The translations under genes were made by a program, and so were the position numbers. 34,532 nucleotides of DNA from positions 1-34,532 of the forward strand of contig CAMDHY010000040.1 of the NCBI GenBank assembly GCA_945898215.1, in the 5' to 3' direction. This DNA comes from Pseudoxanthobacter soli DSM 19599 (GTDB taxonomy: Bacteria; Pseudomonadota; Alphaproteobacteria; Rhizobiales; Segnochrobactraceae). This document shows positions 25,263 through 31,821 of the stretch, piece after piece (within the stretch, counting starts at the first letter, position 1; each line of letters begins with the position of its first letter). Below the pieces are notes generated by a model. The model worked only from the letters and a program-made list of their open reading frames with translations. It was not told the origin of the DNA and ran no database searches.

Positions 25263-25281
25263 GCGGCGTCAACGACGCCGC
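25263..25281 (-). terminator. Possible terminator hairpin after metZ
   Basis: Perfect 8-bp arms GCGGCGTC and GACGCCGC flank a 3-nt AAC loop just downstream of the metZ stop and upstream of apaG. No T-run follows, so the call is tentative. Confidence 0.3.
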
Positions 25282-25304
25282 GCACCTGCCCGGTCGCCGC
25301 CGGC

Positions 25305-26537
25305 TCAGCCGACGGCGCGGACGCGGGCGCCGCGACCGAGCGCGGCGAGCGCCCCGCCGAGATCCTCGAGCAGGTCGTCGACGTCCTCGAGGCCGACCGA
25401 CAGGCGCAGCATCCCGTCGGTGATGCCAAGTTCGGCGCGCGCCTCCGGCGACAGGCGCTGGTGGGTCGTCGTCGCCGGATGGGTGACCAGGCTCTTGGCG
25501 TCGCCGAGGTTGTTGGAGATCTTCACGAGGCGGAGCGCATCGGCCACCGCGAAGGCCTCCGCCTTGCCGCCGGGCAGCTCGAAGGTGACGAGCGTCGAGC
25601 CGCCCTTCATCTGCCGCTTGACCACCTCGGCCTGCGGATGGTCGGCGCGGCCGGGATAGATCACCCGGCTGACGCCCGGCTGCTCGGCGAGGAAGTCGGC
25701 GATGCGGGCCGCACTCGTCGTCTGGCGCTCGACGCGCAGCGGCAGCGTCTCGAGCGCCTTCAGGAGCACCCAGGCGTTGAACGGCGACAGGCTCGGGCCC
25801 GTCTGGCGAAGGAAGTTGTGGAGGTGCTCGGCGATCCAAGCCTTCGAGGACAGCACGACGCCGCCGAGGCAGCGGCCCTGGCCGTCGATGTGCTTGGTCG
25901 CCGAGTAGACGACGACGTCGGCGCCGAGTTCGAGCGGCTTCTGCTGCAGGGGCGTGGCGAAGACGTTGTCGACCACCACCGTCGCGCCGACGGCGTGCGC
26001 CACCTCGGCGACCAGCGCGATGTCGACGACCTCGAGCGTCGGGTTGGTCGGCGTCTCCAGAAAGACGGCGCGGGTGTTCGGCCGCACCGCGGCGCGCCAC
26101 TGGTCGGCGCTGGCCCCGTCGATCAGCGTCGAGGCGACGCCGTAGCGCGGCAAGAGGTCCTCGATGACGTAGCGGCAGGAGCCGAACATCGCCTTCGGCG
26201 CCACCACGTGGTCGCCGGCGCGCACCTGGCAGAGCAGCGAGGCGGTGACGGCGGCCATGCCCGACGCCGTCGCCCGCGCGTCCTCGGCGCCCTCGAGCAG
26301 CGCCATTCGGGTCTCGAACATCGCGACGGTCGGGTTCGAGAAGCGCGAATAGATGAAGCCGGGCTCCTCGCCCTTGAAGCGCGCCTCGGCGGCGGCGGAC
26401 GTCTCGTATACGAAGCCCTGGGTCAGGAAGAGTGCCTCCGACGTCTCGCCGAACGGCGAGCGCAGCCCGCCGCCGTGCACGAGCTCGGTCGAGGGGCGGT
26501 AGCGGCGCGGCGCGGCGCGGTCGCTCGGGGTCGACAT
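25305..26537 (-). CDS. metZ: O-succinylhomoserine sulfhydrylase
   Basis: MetZ makes homocysteine directly from O-succinyl- (or O-acetyl-) homoserine and sulfide, a PLP-dependent step of methionine synthesis. The 410-residue Cys/Met-metabolism enzyme has the PLP-binding pattern: YSRFSNPTVAMFE, the ASGMAAVTASLL phosphate-binding loop, ETPTNPTLEVVDI, and the Schiff-base lysine Lys215 in YSATKHIDGQGR. The C-terminal SLVTHPATTTHQRL is typical. GGAGG lies 7 nt upstream of the ATG at 26537. The leader holds a SAM-II riboswitch and an intrinsic terminator, so expression should fall when S-adenosylmethionine is plentiful, which supports the methionine assignment. Confidence 0.95.
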   Translation of the reverse strand: MSTPSDRAAPRRYRPSTELVHGGGLRSPFGETSEALFLTQGFVYETSAAAEARFKGEEPGFIYSRFSNPTVAMFETRMALLEGAEDARATASGMAAVTASLLCQVRAGDHVVAPKAMFGSCRYVIEDLLPRYGVASTLIDGASADQWRAAVRPNTRAVFLETPTNPTLEVVDIALVAEVAHAVGATVVVDNVFATPLQQKPLELGADVVVYSATKHIDGQGRCLGGVVLSSKAWIAEHLHNFLRQTGPSLSPFNAWVLLKALETLPLRVERQTTSAARIADFLAEQPGVSRVIYPGRADHPQAEVVKRQMKGGSTLVTFELPGGKAEAFAVADALRLVKISNNLGDAKSLVTHPATTTHQRLSPEARAELGITDGMLRLSVGLEDVDDLLEDLGGALAALGRGARVRAVG

Positions 26538-26579
26538 CGAGGAACCTCCGACATGCGGCGCCACACGGGCGCCGGGCAC

Positions 26580-26615
26580 AAAAAAACCCGGCCGACGCGC
26601 TCGCCGGGACCGGGT
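26580..26615 (-). terminator. Intrinsic terminator in the metZ leader
   Basis: On the minus strand the leader folds as ACCCGG/CCGGGT (6 bp), a 2-nt bulge, then CCGGCG/CGTCGG (6 bp with one G-U) around an AGCG loop. Seven Ts follow at once. It lies between the SAM-II element and the metZ start, so it can act as the off-switch of transcription. Confidence 0.85.
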
Positions 26616-26690
26616 GTGCCCTGTCGGGGAACGGAGGCCTCGGCCCTCGGGCTTTCGGCTTTCGTGTTCGCCTGGCGGGAATTCCACGCC

Positions 26691-26746
26691 CGACCTTTTA
26701 GCGAGTTGTTTAACGTGGCTGCAAGCCGGCCGGCCAAATCACCACG
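26691..26746 (-). promoter_or_regulatory. SAM-II (SAM-alpha) riboswitch upstream of metZ
   Basis: The minus strand reads the conserved SAM-II core: CGTGGTGATTTGGCC, then GGCTTGCAGCCACG, TTAAACAACTCGCTAAAAGG. P1 is formed by CGTGG and CCACG; the A-rich strand and CGCTAAAAGG segment supply the pseudoknot. SAM-II riboswitches occur mainly in alphaproteobacteria ahead of metA, metX and metZ and turn genes off when S-adenosylmethionine is bound. Here about 150 nt separate it from the metZ start. Confidence 0.93.
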
Positions 26747-26756
26747 ACACCCGCAT

Positions 26757-26785
26757 TCCTTAGCCGCGCCCCGCGCCGCCGTCAA
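26757..26785 (-). promoter_or_regulatory. Candidate promoter of metZ leader
   Basis: On the minus strand TTGACG (complement of 26780-26785) is followed after 17 bp by TAAGGA (26757-26762). The -35 is strong and the -10 weak. Transcription would begin within about 10 nt of the riboswitch 5' end, a position that fits well. Confidence 0.5.
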
Positions 26786-26922
26786 CGCGACCGGCGGCGC
26801 GGACCGTGGCGACGCAAGCTTCGCGCCATCAACGGCTGCGGCTTGGCGGCGCTGCCGCGATGGGTTAGCTCAACGGACGGGTGCGCCGTCGCGGCGGCAC
26901 CGATCAGCGAGCGGCCGAGCGG

Positions 26923-28011
26923 ATGAAGAGCGGGATCCTCCCCGACCACGAGCTGGAGCGGCTCGCCGGCAACGGCGTCATCGTCGCCGCGCGGCCGTTC
27001 GCGCCGGGCCAGGTGCAGCCGGCGAGCCTCGACCTGCGCCTCGGACCCGTCGCCCACCGCATCCGCGCGAGCTTCCTGCCGGGTCCGGACGCGCGCGTCG
27101 AGAACAAGCTCGAGGCCCTGACGCTGCACACGATTTCGCTCGCCGACGGCGCCGTGCTGGAGACGGGGTGCGTCTACCTCGTGCCGCTGCAGGAGAGCCT
27201 GGCACTGCCGGAGGCGATCGCCGCCGCCGCCAACCCGAAGAGCTCGACCGGCCGCCTCGACGTCTTCACCCGCGTCATCGCCGACCACGGCCGCGCCTTC
27301 GACACCATCCCCGCCGGCTACCGCGGCCCGCTCTATCTCGAGGTGAGCCCGCGCACCTTCCCGGTGCTGGTGCGCACCGGCTCGCGGCTGTCGCAGCTCC
27401 GGCTCCGGCGCGGCACGGCGCTCCTCGACGACCGCGCGCTCGCAGCCTTGCACGCCACCGACACGATCGCCGCGCCGGGCGAGCCGGTGATCGACGGCGG
27501 CCTCGTGCTGTCGGTCGACCTCACCCCGGCCGTGCCGGGTGCGCCCGTCGGCTACCGGGCGAAGCGCCACACCGGCGTCGTCGACGTCGACCGCGTCGAC
27601 GGCTATCCGGTCGGCGCCTTCTGGGAGCCGATCGCCGCCGACCCGGCCTCCGGCCTCGTCCTCGATCCCGACGAGTTCTACATCCTGGTGTCGCGGGAAG
27701 CCGTCCACGTGCCGCCGTCGGTGGCGGCGGAGATGGTGCCGATCGACCCGCTCGTCGGCGAGTTCCGCGTCCACTATGCCGGCTTCTTCGACCCCGGCTT
27801 CGGCCATGCGGCGGCCGGCGGCCACGGCTCGCGGGCGGTGCTGGAGGTGAGGAGCCGCGAGGTGCCCTTCATCCTCGAGCACGGCCAGAGCGTCGGCCGG
27901 CTCGTCTACGAGCGCATGGCGGCAGCACCCCGCACCCTCTACGGCACCGGCATCGGATCGAACTACCAGGCCCAGGGCCTGAAGCTTTCGAAGCATTTCC
28001 GCACGGCCTGA
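26923..28011 (+). CDS. dcd: 2'-deoxycytidine 5'-triphosphate deaminase
   Basis: This enzyme deaminates dCTP to dUTP, the first step toward dTMP. The 362-residue length is that of the long double-domain family (PF06559) of alphaproteobacteria rather than the roughly 190-residue E. coli Dcd. Visible features are MKSGILPDHELERLAGNG, the core VQPASLDLRLGPVAHRIRASF, NPKSSTGRLDVFTRVIAD (catalytic Ser/Arg segment) and the C-terminal half with VLEVRSREVPFILEHGQSVG and YGTGIGSNYQAQGLKLSKHF. The ATG at 26923 gives the family N-terminus; a GTG at 26881 is an alternative. It diverges from metZ and has no co-transcribed partner in the window. Confidence 0.92.
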   Translation: MKSGILPDHELERLAGNGVIVAARPFAPGQVQPASLDLRLGPVAHRIRASFLPGPDARVENKLEALTLHTISLADGAVLETGCVYLVPLQESLALPEAIAAAANPKSSTGRLDVFTRVIADHGRAFDTIPAGYRGPLYLEVSPRTFPVLVRTGSRLSQLRLRRGTALLDDRALAALHATDTIAAPGEPVIDGGLVLSVDLTPAVPGAPVGYRAKRHTGVVDVDRVDGYPVGAFWEPIAADPASGLVLDPDEFYILVSREAVHVPPSVAAEMVPIDPLVGEFRVHYAGFFDPGFGHAAAGGHGSRAVLEVRSREVPFILEHGQSVGRLVYERMAAAPRTLYGTGIGSNYQAQGLKLSKHFRTA

Positions 28012-28145
28012 GACGGACGGCCAGACGATCGCCGGAGGCGGACACCCGAGGTCGCCACCGTCGCGAGATCGCCACCCGGCGCTGCCATCCTCGGTCGGAT
28101 TGCGGCCGCCATCGGCGGCAGCCCGCGCACAGAACGGAGACGGCG

Positions 28146-28502
28146 TTGGTTCCGAAGGCGATCCTCCTCGGCGGCCTCGCCGCCCCGCTCGCGGCCTTCG
28201 CCGTCGAAGCCACGGCGTGTGCCACCCACACCATCAGTTTCGGCCGCGAGTTCACCGACCCCCGCGGCGTCACCACGAAGAAGTTCACCATCATCGCGAC
28301 CAACATCTGCGAGACGCCGGTGCTCTACACCGTCGTCGTCACGTGCGGGGTGGACACGGCGAAGGCGAGCGTCGAGGTCGCCTCCGGCGCGGCGGCGGAG
28401 GTCACGAAGACCATCGCCACCCGCACGCCCATCGGCTGCAGTTCCTCGGGCACCTACGATGCGCGGCCGCCGCGGGGGGGCTCGCAGACGTCGACGAAAT
28501 GA
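28146..28502 (+). CDS. Small secreted hypothetical protein, cysteine-containing
   Basis: The 118-residue product starts with TTG at 28146, supported by GGAG 7-8 nt upstream and by the signal peptide it creates (VPKAILLGGLAAPLAAFAVE, cleavage near ATA/CATH). The mature part has four cysteines (ACATH, NICET, VTCGV, IGCSS), a beta-rich core (KFTIIATNICETPVLYTVVV) and a charged Gly/Ser C-terminus. I do not recognise the family. A lipobox is only weakly matched (ATAC), so it is more likely a soluble exported protein with two disulfides. It lies about 135 bp after dcd on the same strand and is followed by a hairpin and the convergent Hint gene. Confidence 0.7.
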   Translation: MVPKAILLGGLAAPLAAFAVEATACATHTISFGREFTDPRGVTTKKFTIIATNICETPVLYTVVVTCGVDTAKASVEVASGAAAEVTKTIATRTPIGCSSSGTYDARPPRGGSQTSTK

Positions 28503-28505
28503 GGT

Positions 28506-28536
28506 GGCCCGCGCCGCGCGGCGGCAGACGCGGGCC
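28506..28536. terminator. Hairpin between convergent genes
   Basis: Perfect 8-bp arms GGCCCGCG (28506-28513) and CGCGGGCC (28529-28536) flank a 15-nt spacer that contains the palindrome CCGCGCGG. It fills the gap between the small secreted-protein gene and the Hint gene. No T-run. Confidence 0.45.
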
Positions 28537-28542
28537 GGGGTC

Positions 28543-29418
28543 TCAGGCGGCCGCCGCGAGGCCGCCGGCGAGACGCAGGCGCAGGGCCTGCGGCAGCTGC
28601 CGGGCCGACTTCACCCGCGGCCGCGCCATCTCGGCGAGGACGGGGGCCGTGTCACCGTAGAGCGCCTCGTATTCGGCGATGTTGTCGAAGCGTCGGCGCG
28701 TGACGGTGTCGAGGAAGGTCTCGGCCGCCACGCCCTGGGCGAGGATGAGGTCGTGGGCGTCCGTCTCGACGTGGAAGACGGTGTAGCGGTCGCCGAGCTC
28801 GGCGGCTGTCAGGCGGCGCGCCGCCGGGGTGCCGACGAGGGCGCCGGCCTGCACGAGCACCCCGTCGAGGGCGAGCGCGTGGTCCGCCGTCAGCCGGAGT
28901 GGCCGGGCCGGCAGCCCGGTGCCGAGGCCGCCCGCGGCGATCTCGACCGGGGCCTGTTCCAGCGTCGGCCCGAAGGCGGTGACGACGCTCCGCCGCCCGA
29001 CCCAGCGCACCGGAACGGTGCGTCCGTCGGCCGTCAGGACGAGGTCGCCGACGGCGAGCGCCTCGACCGGACGAGCACCCGCCGGAGTAGTGATCAGCGT
29101 CCCGGCGAGAAAGCAGGGCGTGAACGCAGCCGTGCTGGCCGTGAACGGCGTCGGGCTGGTCGGCAAGGTCTGGTTGGAGAGAAAATAGATCGTGTTCTCG
29201 TCCTGCGTGATACCGATCCAGCCATCCAGATGCGAGCCGACGTAAGTCAGCCCGTCCAAGGGCAATCCCTGCCCCGTCAGCACGTCACCGAGCTCGAATG
29301 TACCACTCGCGTCGTTGTCGTCTGCAATGGTCTAGATGAGAAATGCATTGTCGATGGTGTACTGATTTTCTCCAACTTCACTCAACACGTAGGCATAACC
29401 GGCGGTAAAGGTCGCCAT
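28543..29418 (-). pseudogene. Hint-domain protein gene interrupted by an in-frame TAG
   Basis: The gene starts at ATG 29418 with AAGGGAAG upstream. It reads 28 residues (ATFTAGYAYVLSEVGENQYT...), meets TAG at 29332-29334, then continues in the same frame without further stops to the end, 291 codons plus the terminal stop if the TAG is decoded. After the TAG come a short beta region (GTFELGDVLTGQGLPLDGLT), a Hint_2-type autoprocessing domain with the nucleophile in PCFLAGTLITTPAG (codon 102) and TADHALALDGVLV, and a C-terminal MARPRVKSARQLPQALRLRL. The flanking sequence is fully protein-like on both sides. The TAG is one transition from CAG. Hint domains self-cleave in hedgehog/intein-like proteins. 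Either the gene is freshly inactivated, the stop is read through, or there is a base error. Confidence 0.8.
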
Positions 29419-29631
29419 CTGACTTCCCTTCAGAAGCGAAGCTACACGCCCCCCGCACACGCGATGATACACATATGCAAAGGGGGGTTGTAGCCGCCGT
29501 TCGGGAAAAAATCGGCGCGTGCTCCTCTCCCGCCGCGGGAGGCCGCGGCGCGGCCACACCGGGGCTCGATGCCCGGGACGGTCCGGAGGGGTGCGGCGCG
29601 GCCGGCGAGACCGCGACGCGCCGCGGGCGCC
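29419..29631. other. Upstream region of the Hint gene, no gene seen
   Basis: The part next to the Hint gene (29419-29500) is AT-richer and should hold its promoter on the minus strand. The rest is very GC-rich and shows no convincing coding sequence, RNA or repeat. Confidence 0.4.
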
Positions 29632-29757
29632 TCAGGCGGCGGCGGGCGTGAGCGGGGCGCCGCGGAGCGAGCGATCGCCGAGGTCGGCCGCCGTCAGGCG
29701 CCGGGCGGTCCCGCCATCGACCAGCGCGCTGGCGGCGCCGGCGGTCGTGAGGCCGGC
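29632..29757 (-). pseudogene. Fragment of a second Hint-type gene
   Basis: The minus strand encodes ASALVDGGTARRLTAADLGDRS (quoted in part: GGTARRLTAADLGDR), closely matching GTPAARRLTAAELGDRY inside the neighbouring Hint protein. The frame then ends in unrelated residues and a stop at 29632-29634. It is preceded by RPRIKA, resembling RPRVKS at the end of the intact paralogue. No complete Hint domain or start is present, so this is a relic about 40 codons long, probably left by recombination between paralogues. Confidence 0.6.
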
Positions 29758-29843
29758 CTTGATGCGAGGCCGCCCTTGCGCGTACAACAGCAACCGGAAG
29801 GGTACCGGCGCGGCGCGCCTGCCCTCCCCGGGCCTCGGCCCGA

Positions 29844-29870
29844 CGCGGGCGTAGTTCAGTGGTAGCGTCA
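29844..29870 (+). repeat. 5' fragment of tRNA-Gly(CCC), candidate attL
   Basis: The 22 bases 29844-29865 are identical to 34289-34310, covering one base before tRNA-Gly(CCC) and its first 21 nt (5' acceptor strand and most of the D-arm). After a 2-nt gap CGTCA also matches, then identity ends. It cannot form a tRNA. It marks the left edge of a probable genomic island. Confidence 0.8.
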
Positions 29871-30167
29871 ATTTCACATTCATCTTTAAAGACTTAAGGC
29901 GACGTGGGACCTGCCGGTACGGTATTGTATTAACTTCTGTTTTCGACGAATTGTCCCACTGGTCAGCGGTTCGCCAAGTCGGGGGTTGGAACCACGGCCT
30001 CGCCTCCGCATATCCGACAAACTTGTGAGCCAACAACCGGGCGAGATTGGCGTGAATGACGCACGATGTGGCCAGCAGGCTCGAGCCCGGCTTTGCACTG
30101 ACATCGCAGCGGAGACACGGGCCTCGGCGAACCGGCAGTCACCGCGAAAACACCTTAGGAGCCCGCA
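29871..30167. other. AT-richer non-coding stretch inside the island
   Basis: This stretch is distinctly less GC-rich than the core sequence. It contains no convincing gene. Short minus-strand frames here look like spurious reading of tRNA-derived sequence. The promoter and AGGAG ribosome-binding site of the DUF1800 gene lie at its right end. Confidence 0.4.
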
Positions 30168-31544
30168 ATGCCAGCGATGCGGACCGATGCCTCGCATGCT
30201 GCGCTCCGATTCGGTCTCGGGCCACGCCCGGGTGAGCTCGCTGCGGTCGCGGCCGATCCCCGTGGCTCCGTGGTCGCCCAATGCGAGCGCACGGATGGCG
30301 CCATCCTTGAGGGGCCGGACCTCCACGGGACCGGTTATAACCTCGCACGGCATTTTCAAGACGTCCGCGTGCGCAGGGATGCCCGAGGCCCCGCCGCGAA
30401 CGGCGACAGAGTTGCGGCCGATATACTCGCCGTTGCTCCTTACCGGCAGACGACATCGGAGGCCGAAATCGGTGCGAGGTTCGGCCGCGGTTGCACCACC
30501 GGCGATGGCTTAACCGAACGGCTCGTTCTGTTCTGGTCGAACCATTTCAGCGTATCGGTACGGAAGTCGCCCATCATGGCGGCCATCACCGGTGCTTACG
30601 AGCGCGAAGCAATTCGGCCATTCGTGTACCGACATTTCGGCGAGATGCTGCGTGCCGTCGTCACCCATCCCGCCATGCTGATCTACCTCGACAATACCGT
30701 CTCCATAGGCCCGCTCAGCCCCCAAGGCCTGAAGAAACGCAGCGGACTGAACGAGAATCTTGCGCGCGAGATCCTCGAGCTTCATACATTGGGTGTGGCC
30801 GGCGGGTACACTCAGCACGATGTCACACAACTTGCCTGCATCCTCACAGGCTGGAGCCAGGACGGTTCTCTCGATCCTCACTCGAATAGAGGTTCCATTT
30901 TCCATGCGAACCGACACGAGCCCGGCGCTTTTACCGTGCTCGGCCGCGTCTATGCGGGCGATGGCCCGGATCAACTCGACCGCGTGCTCGGCGACTTGGC
31001 TGGGCATCCATCGACTGCTCGCCACCTCGCTGGCAAGCTCGTCCGCCATTTCGTTAGCGACGCTGCTTCGGCCGGTCTCGTCGACACGGTCGCGAAAGCC
31101 TACCTGGACACCGAGGGGGACCTAGCGGCGACTTCGATCGCCCTCGCGTCCTCGGACATCGCCTGGAAGTACCCGGCGGCGAAGATCCGCAGCCCCTACC
31201 TGTTCGTTCTTGCGGCGCATCGCGCCTTCGGCTTTAGCGGCCGAGAAGGCGCCCGGCTGCGAAAAGACCTTGGCATCCTTGGGCAGCCGCTGTGGTATCC
31301 GCCATCACCAGCCGGATGGCCGGACGGTGACGATGTTTGGCTCGCCGGCGACGCGCTACTGGAACGGCTGGACTTCGCCGCACGCTTCGCGAAGACGGCG
31401 CCCGATGTTCCCGTGCCAATGCTGGGCGAGGATATCCTCGCGGATCGCTATGCCGAGGCGACGCGCGAGGCCATGATGCGCGCCGAAAGTCGGGAACAGG
31501 CCCTGGCGTTGATGTTGCTCAGTCCCGGATTCCAGCGGATCTGA
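30168..31544 (+). CDS. DUF1800 family protein
   Basis: The 458-residue product matches DUF1800, a family of probably exported proteins that usually stands next to a DUF1501 (sulfatase-like) gene. Conserved parts seen are HAALRFGLGPRPGELAAVA (the N-terminal R-x-G-x-G-P-R), LVLFWSNHFSVSVRK, NENLAREILELHTLGVAGGY, the late FVLAAHRAFGF and LGQPLWYPPSPAGWPDGDD. No signal peptide is apparent. AGGAG lies 6-7 nt upstream of the ATG. GC and codon use are lower than in the core genes. No DUF1501 partner is readable downstream, so the gene is an orphan. The molecular function of the family is not established. Confidence 0.92.
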   Translation: MPAMRTDASHAALRFGLGPRPGELAAVAADPRGSVVAQCERTDGAILEGPDLHGTGYNLARHFQDVRVRRDARGPAANGDRVAADILAVAPYRQTTSEAEIGARFGRGCTTGDGLTERLVLFWSNHFSVSVRKSPIMAAITGAYEREAIRPFVYRHFGEMLRAVVTHPAMLIYLDNTVSIGPLSPQGLKKRSGLNENLAREILELHTLGVAGGYTQHDVTQLACILTGWSQDGSLDPHSNRGSIFHANRHEPGAFTVLGRVYAGDGPDQLDRVLGDLAGHPSTARHLAGKLVRHFVSDAASAGLVDTVAKAYLDTEGDLAATSIALASSDIAWKYPAAKIRSPYLFVLAAHRAFGFSGREGARLRKDLGILGQPLWYPPSPAGWPDGDDVWLAGDALLERLDFAARFAKTAPDVPVPMLGEDILADRYAEATREAMMRAESREQALALMLLSPGFQRI

Positions 31545-31821
31545 TAACGTCGGGAGCGCAAATAGCGACCGTGGAGAGCCGCGCGCTGCGCCGCATGGTT
31601 GCACGAGCCTCGCATTCGGCTGGACCTGACCCTGCACATTCTGCGCGTGCGGTGCCGGCAGCTGGCTCCGCTATGCCGCTCCCCTGTCCCCGGATTGCAT
31701 TCAACAGATTCGTGCTCAAGGACGCACGCCCGGATTTACCCGTCGCTCAGGCGCGCCAGTCGGCGGCGCATGGGTGGGCGGCCGGCGAGAAGGCGAGCCT
31801 CGGCACCGGCACCGTAGGAAA

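Noticed and set aside
25461-28502. Very long open plus-strand frame of about 1000 codons across metZ, its leader and dcd
   Set aside because: It runs antisense to metZ and through the riboswitch, is Arg/Ala/Gly-rich without domains, and is a by-product of high GC. Only its last 118 codons (from TTG 28146) have a signal peptide and protein-like composition.
29886-30359. Minus-strand frame encoding GSNPRLGEPLTSGT
   Set aside because: Peptides of this kind arise from spurious translation of tRNA-like or repeat sequence. There is no ribosome-binding site and no coherent protein around it, and I could not fold a tRNA here.
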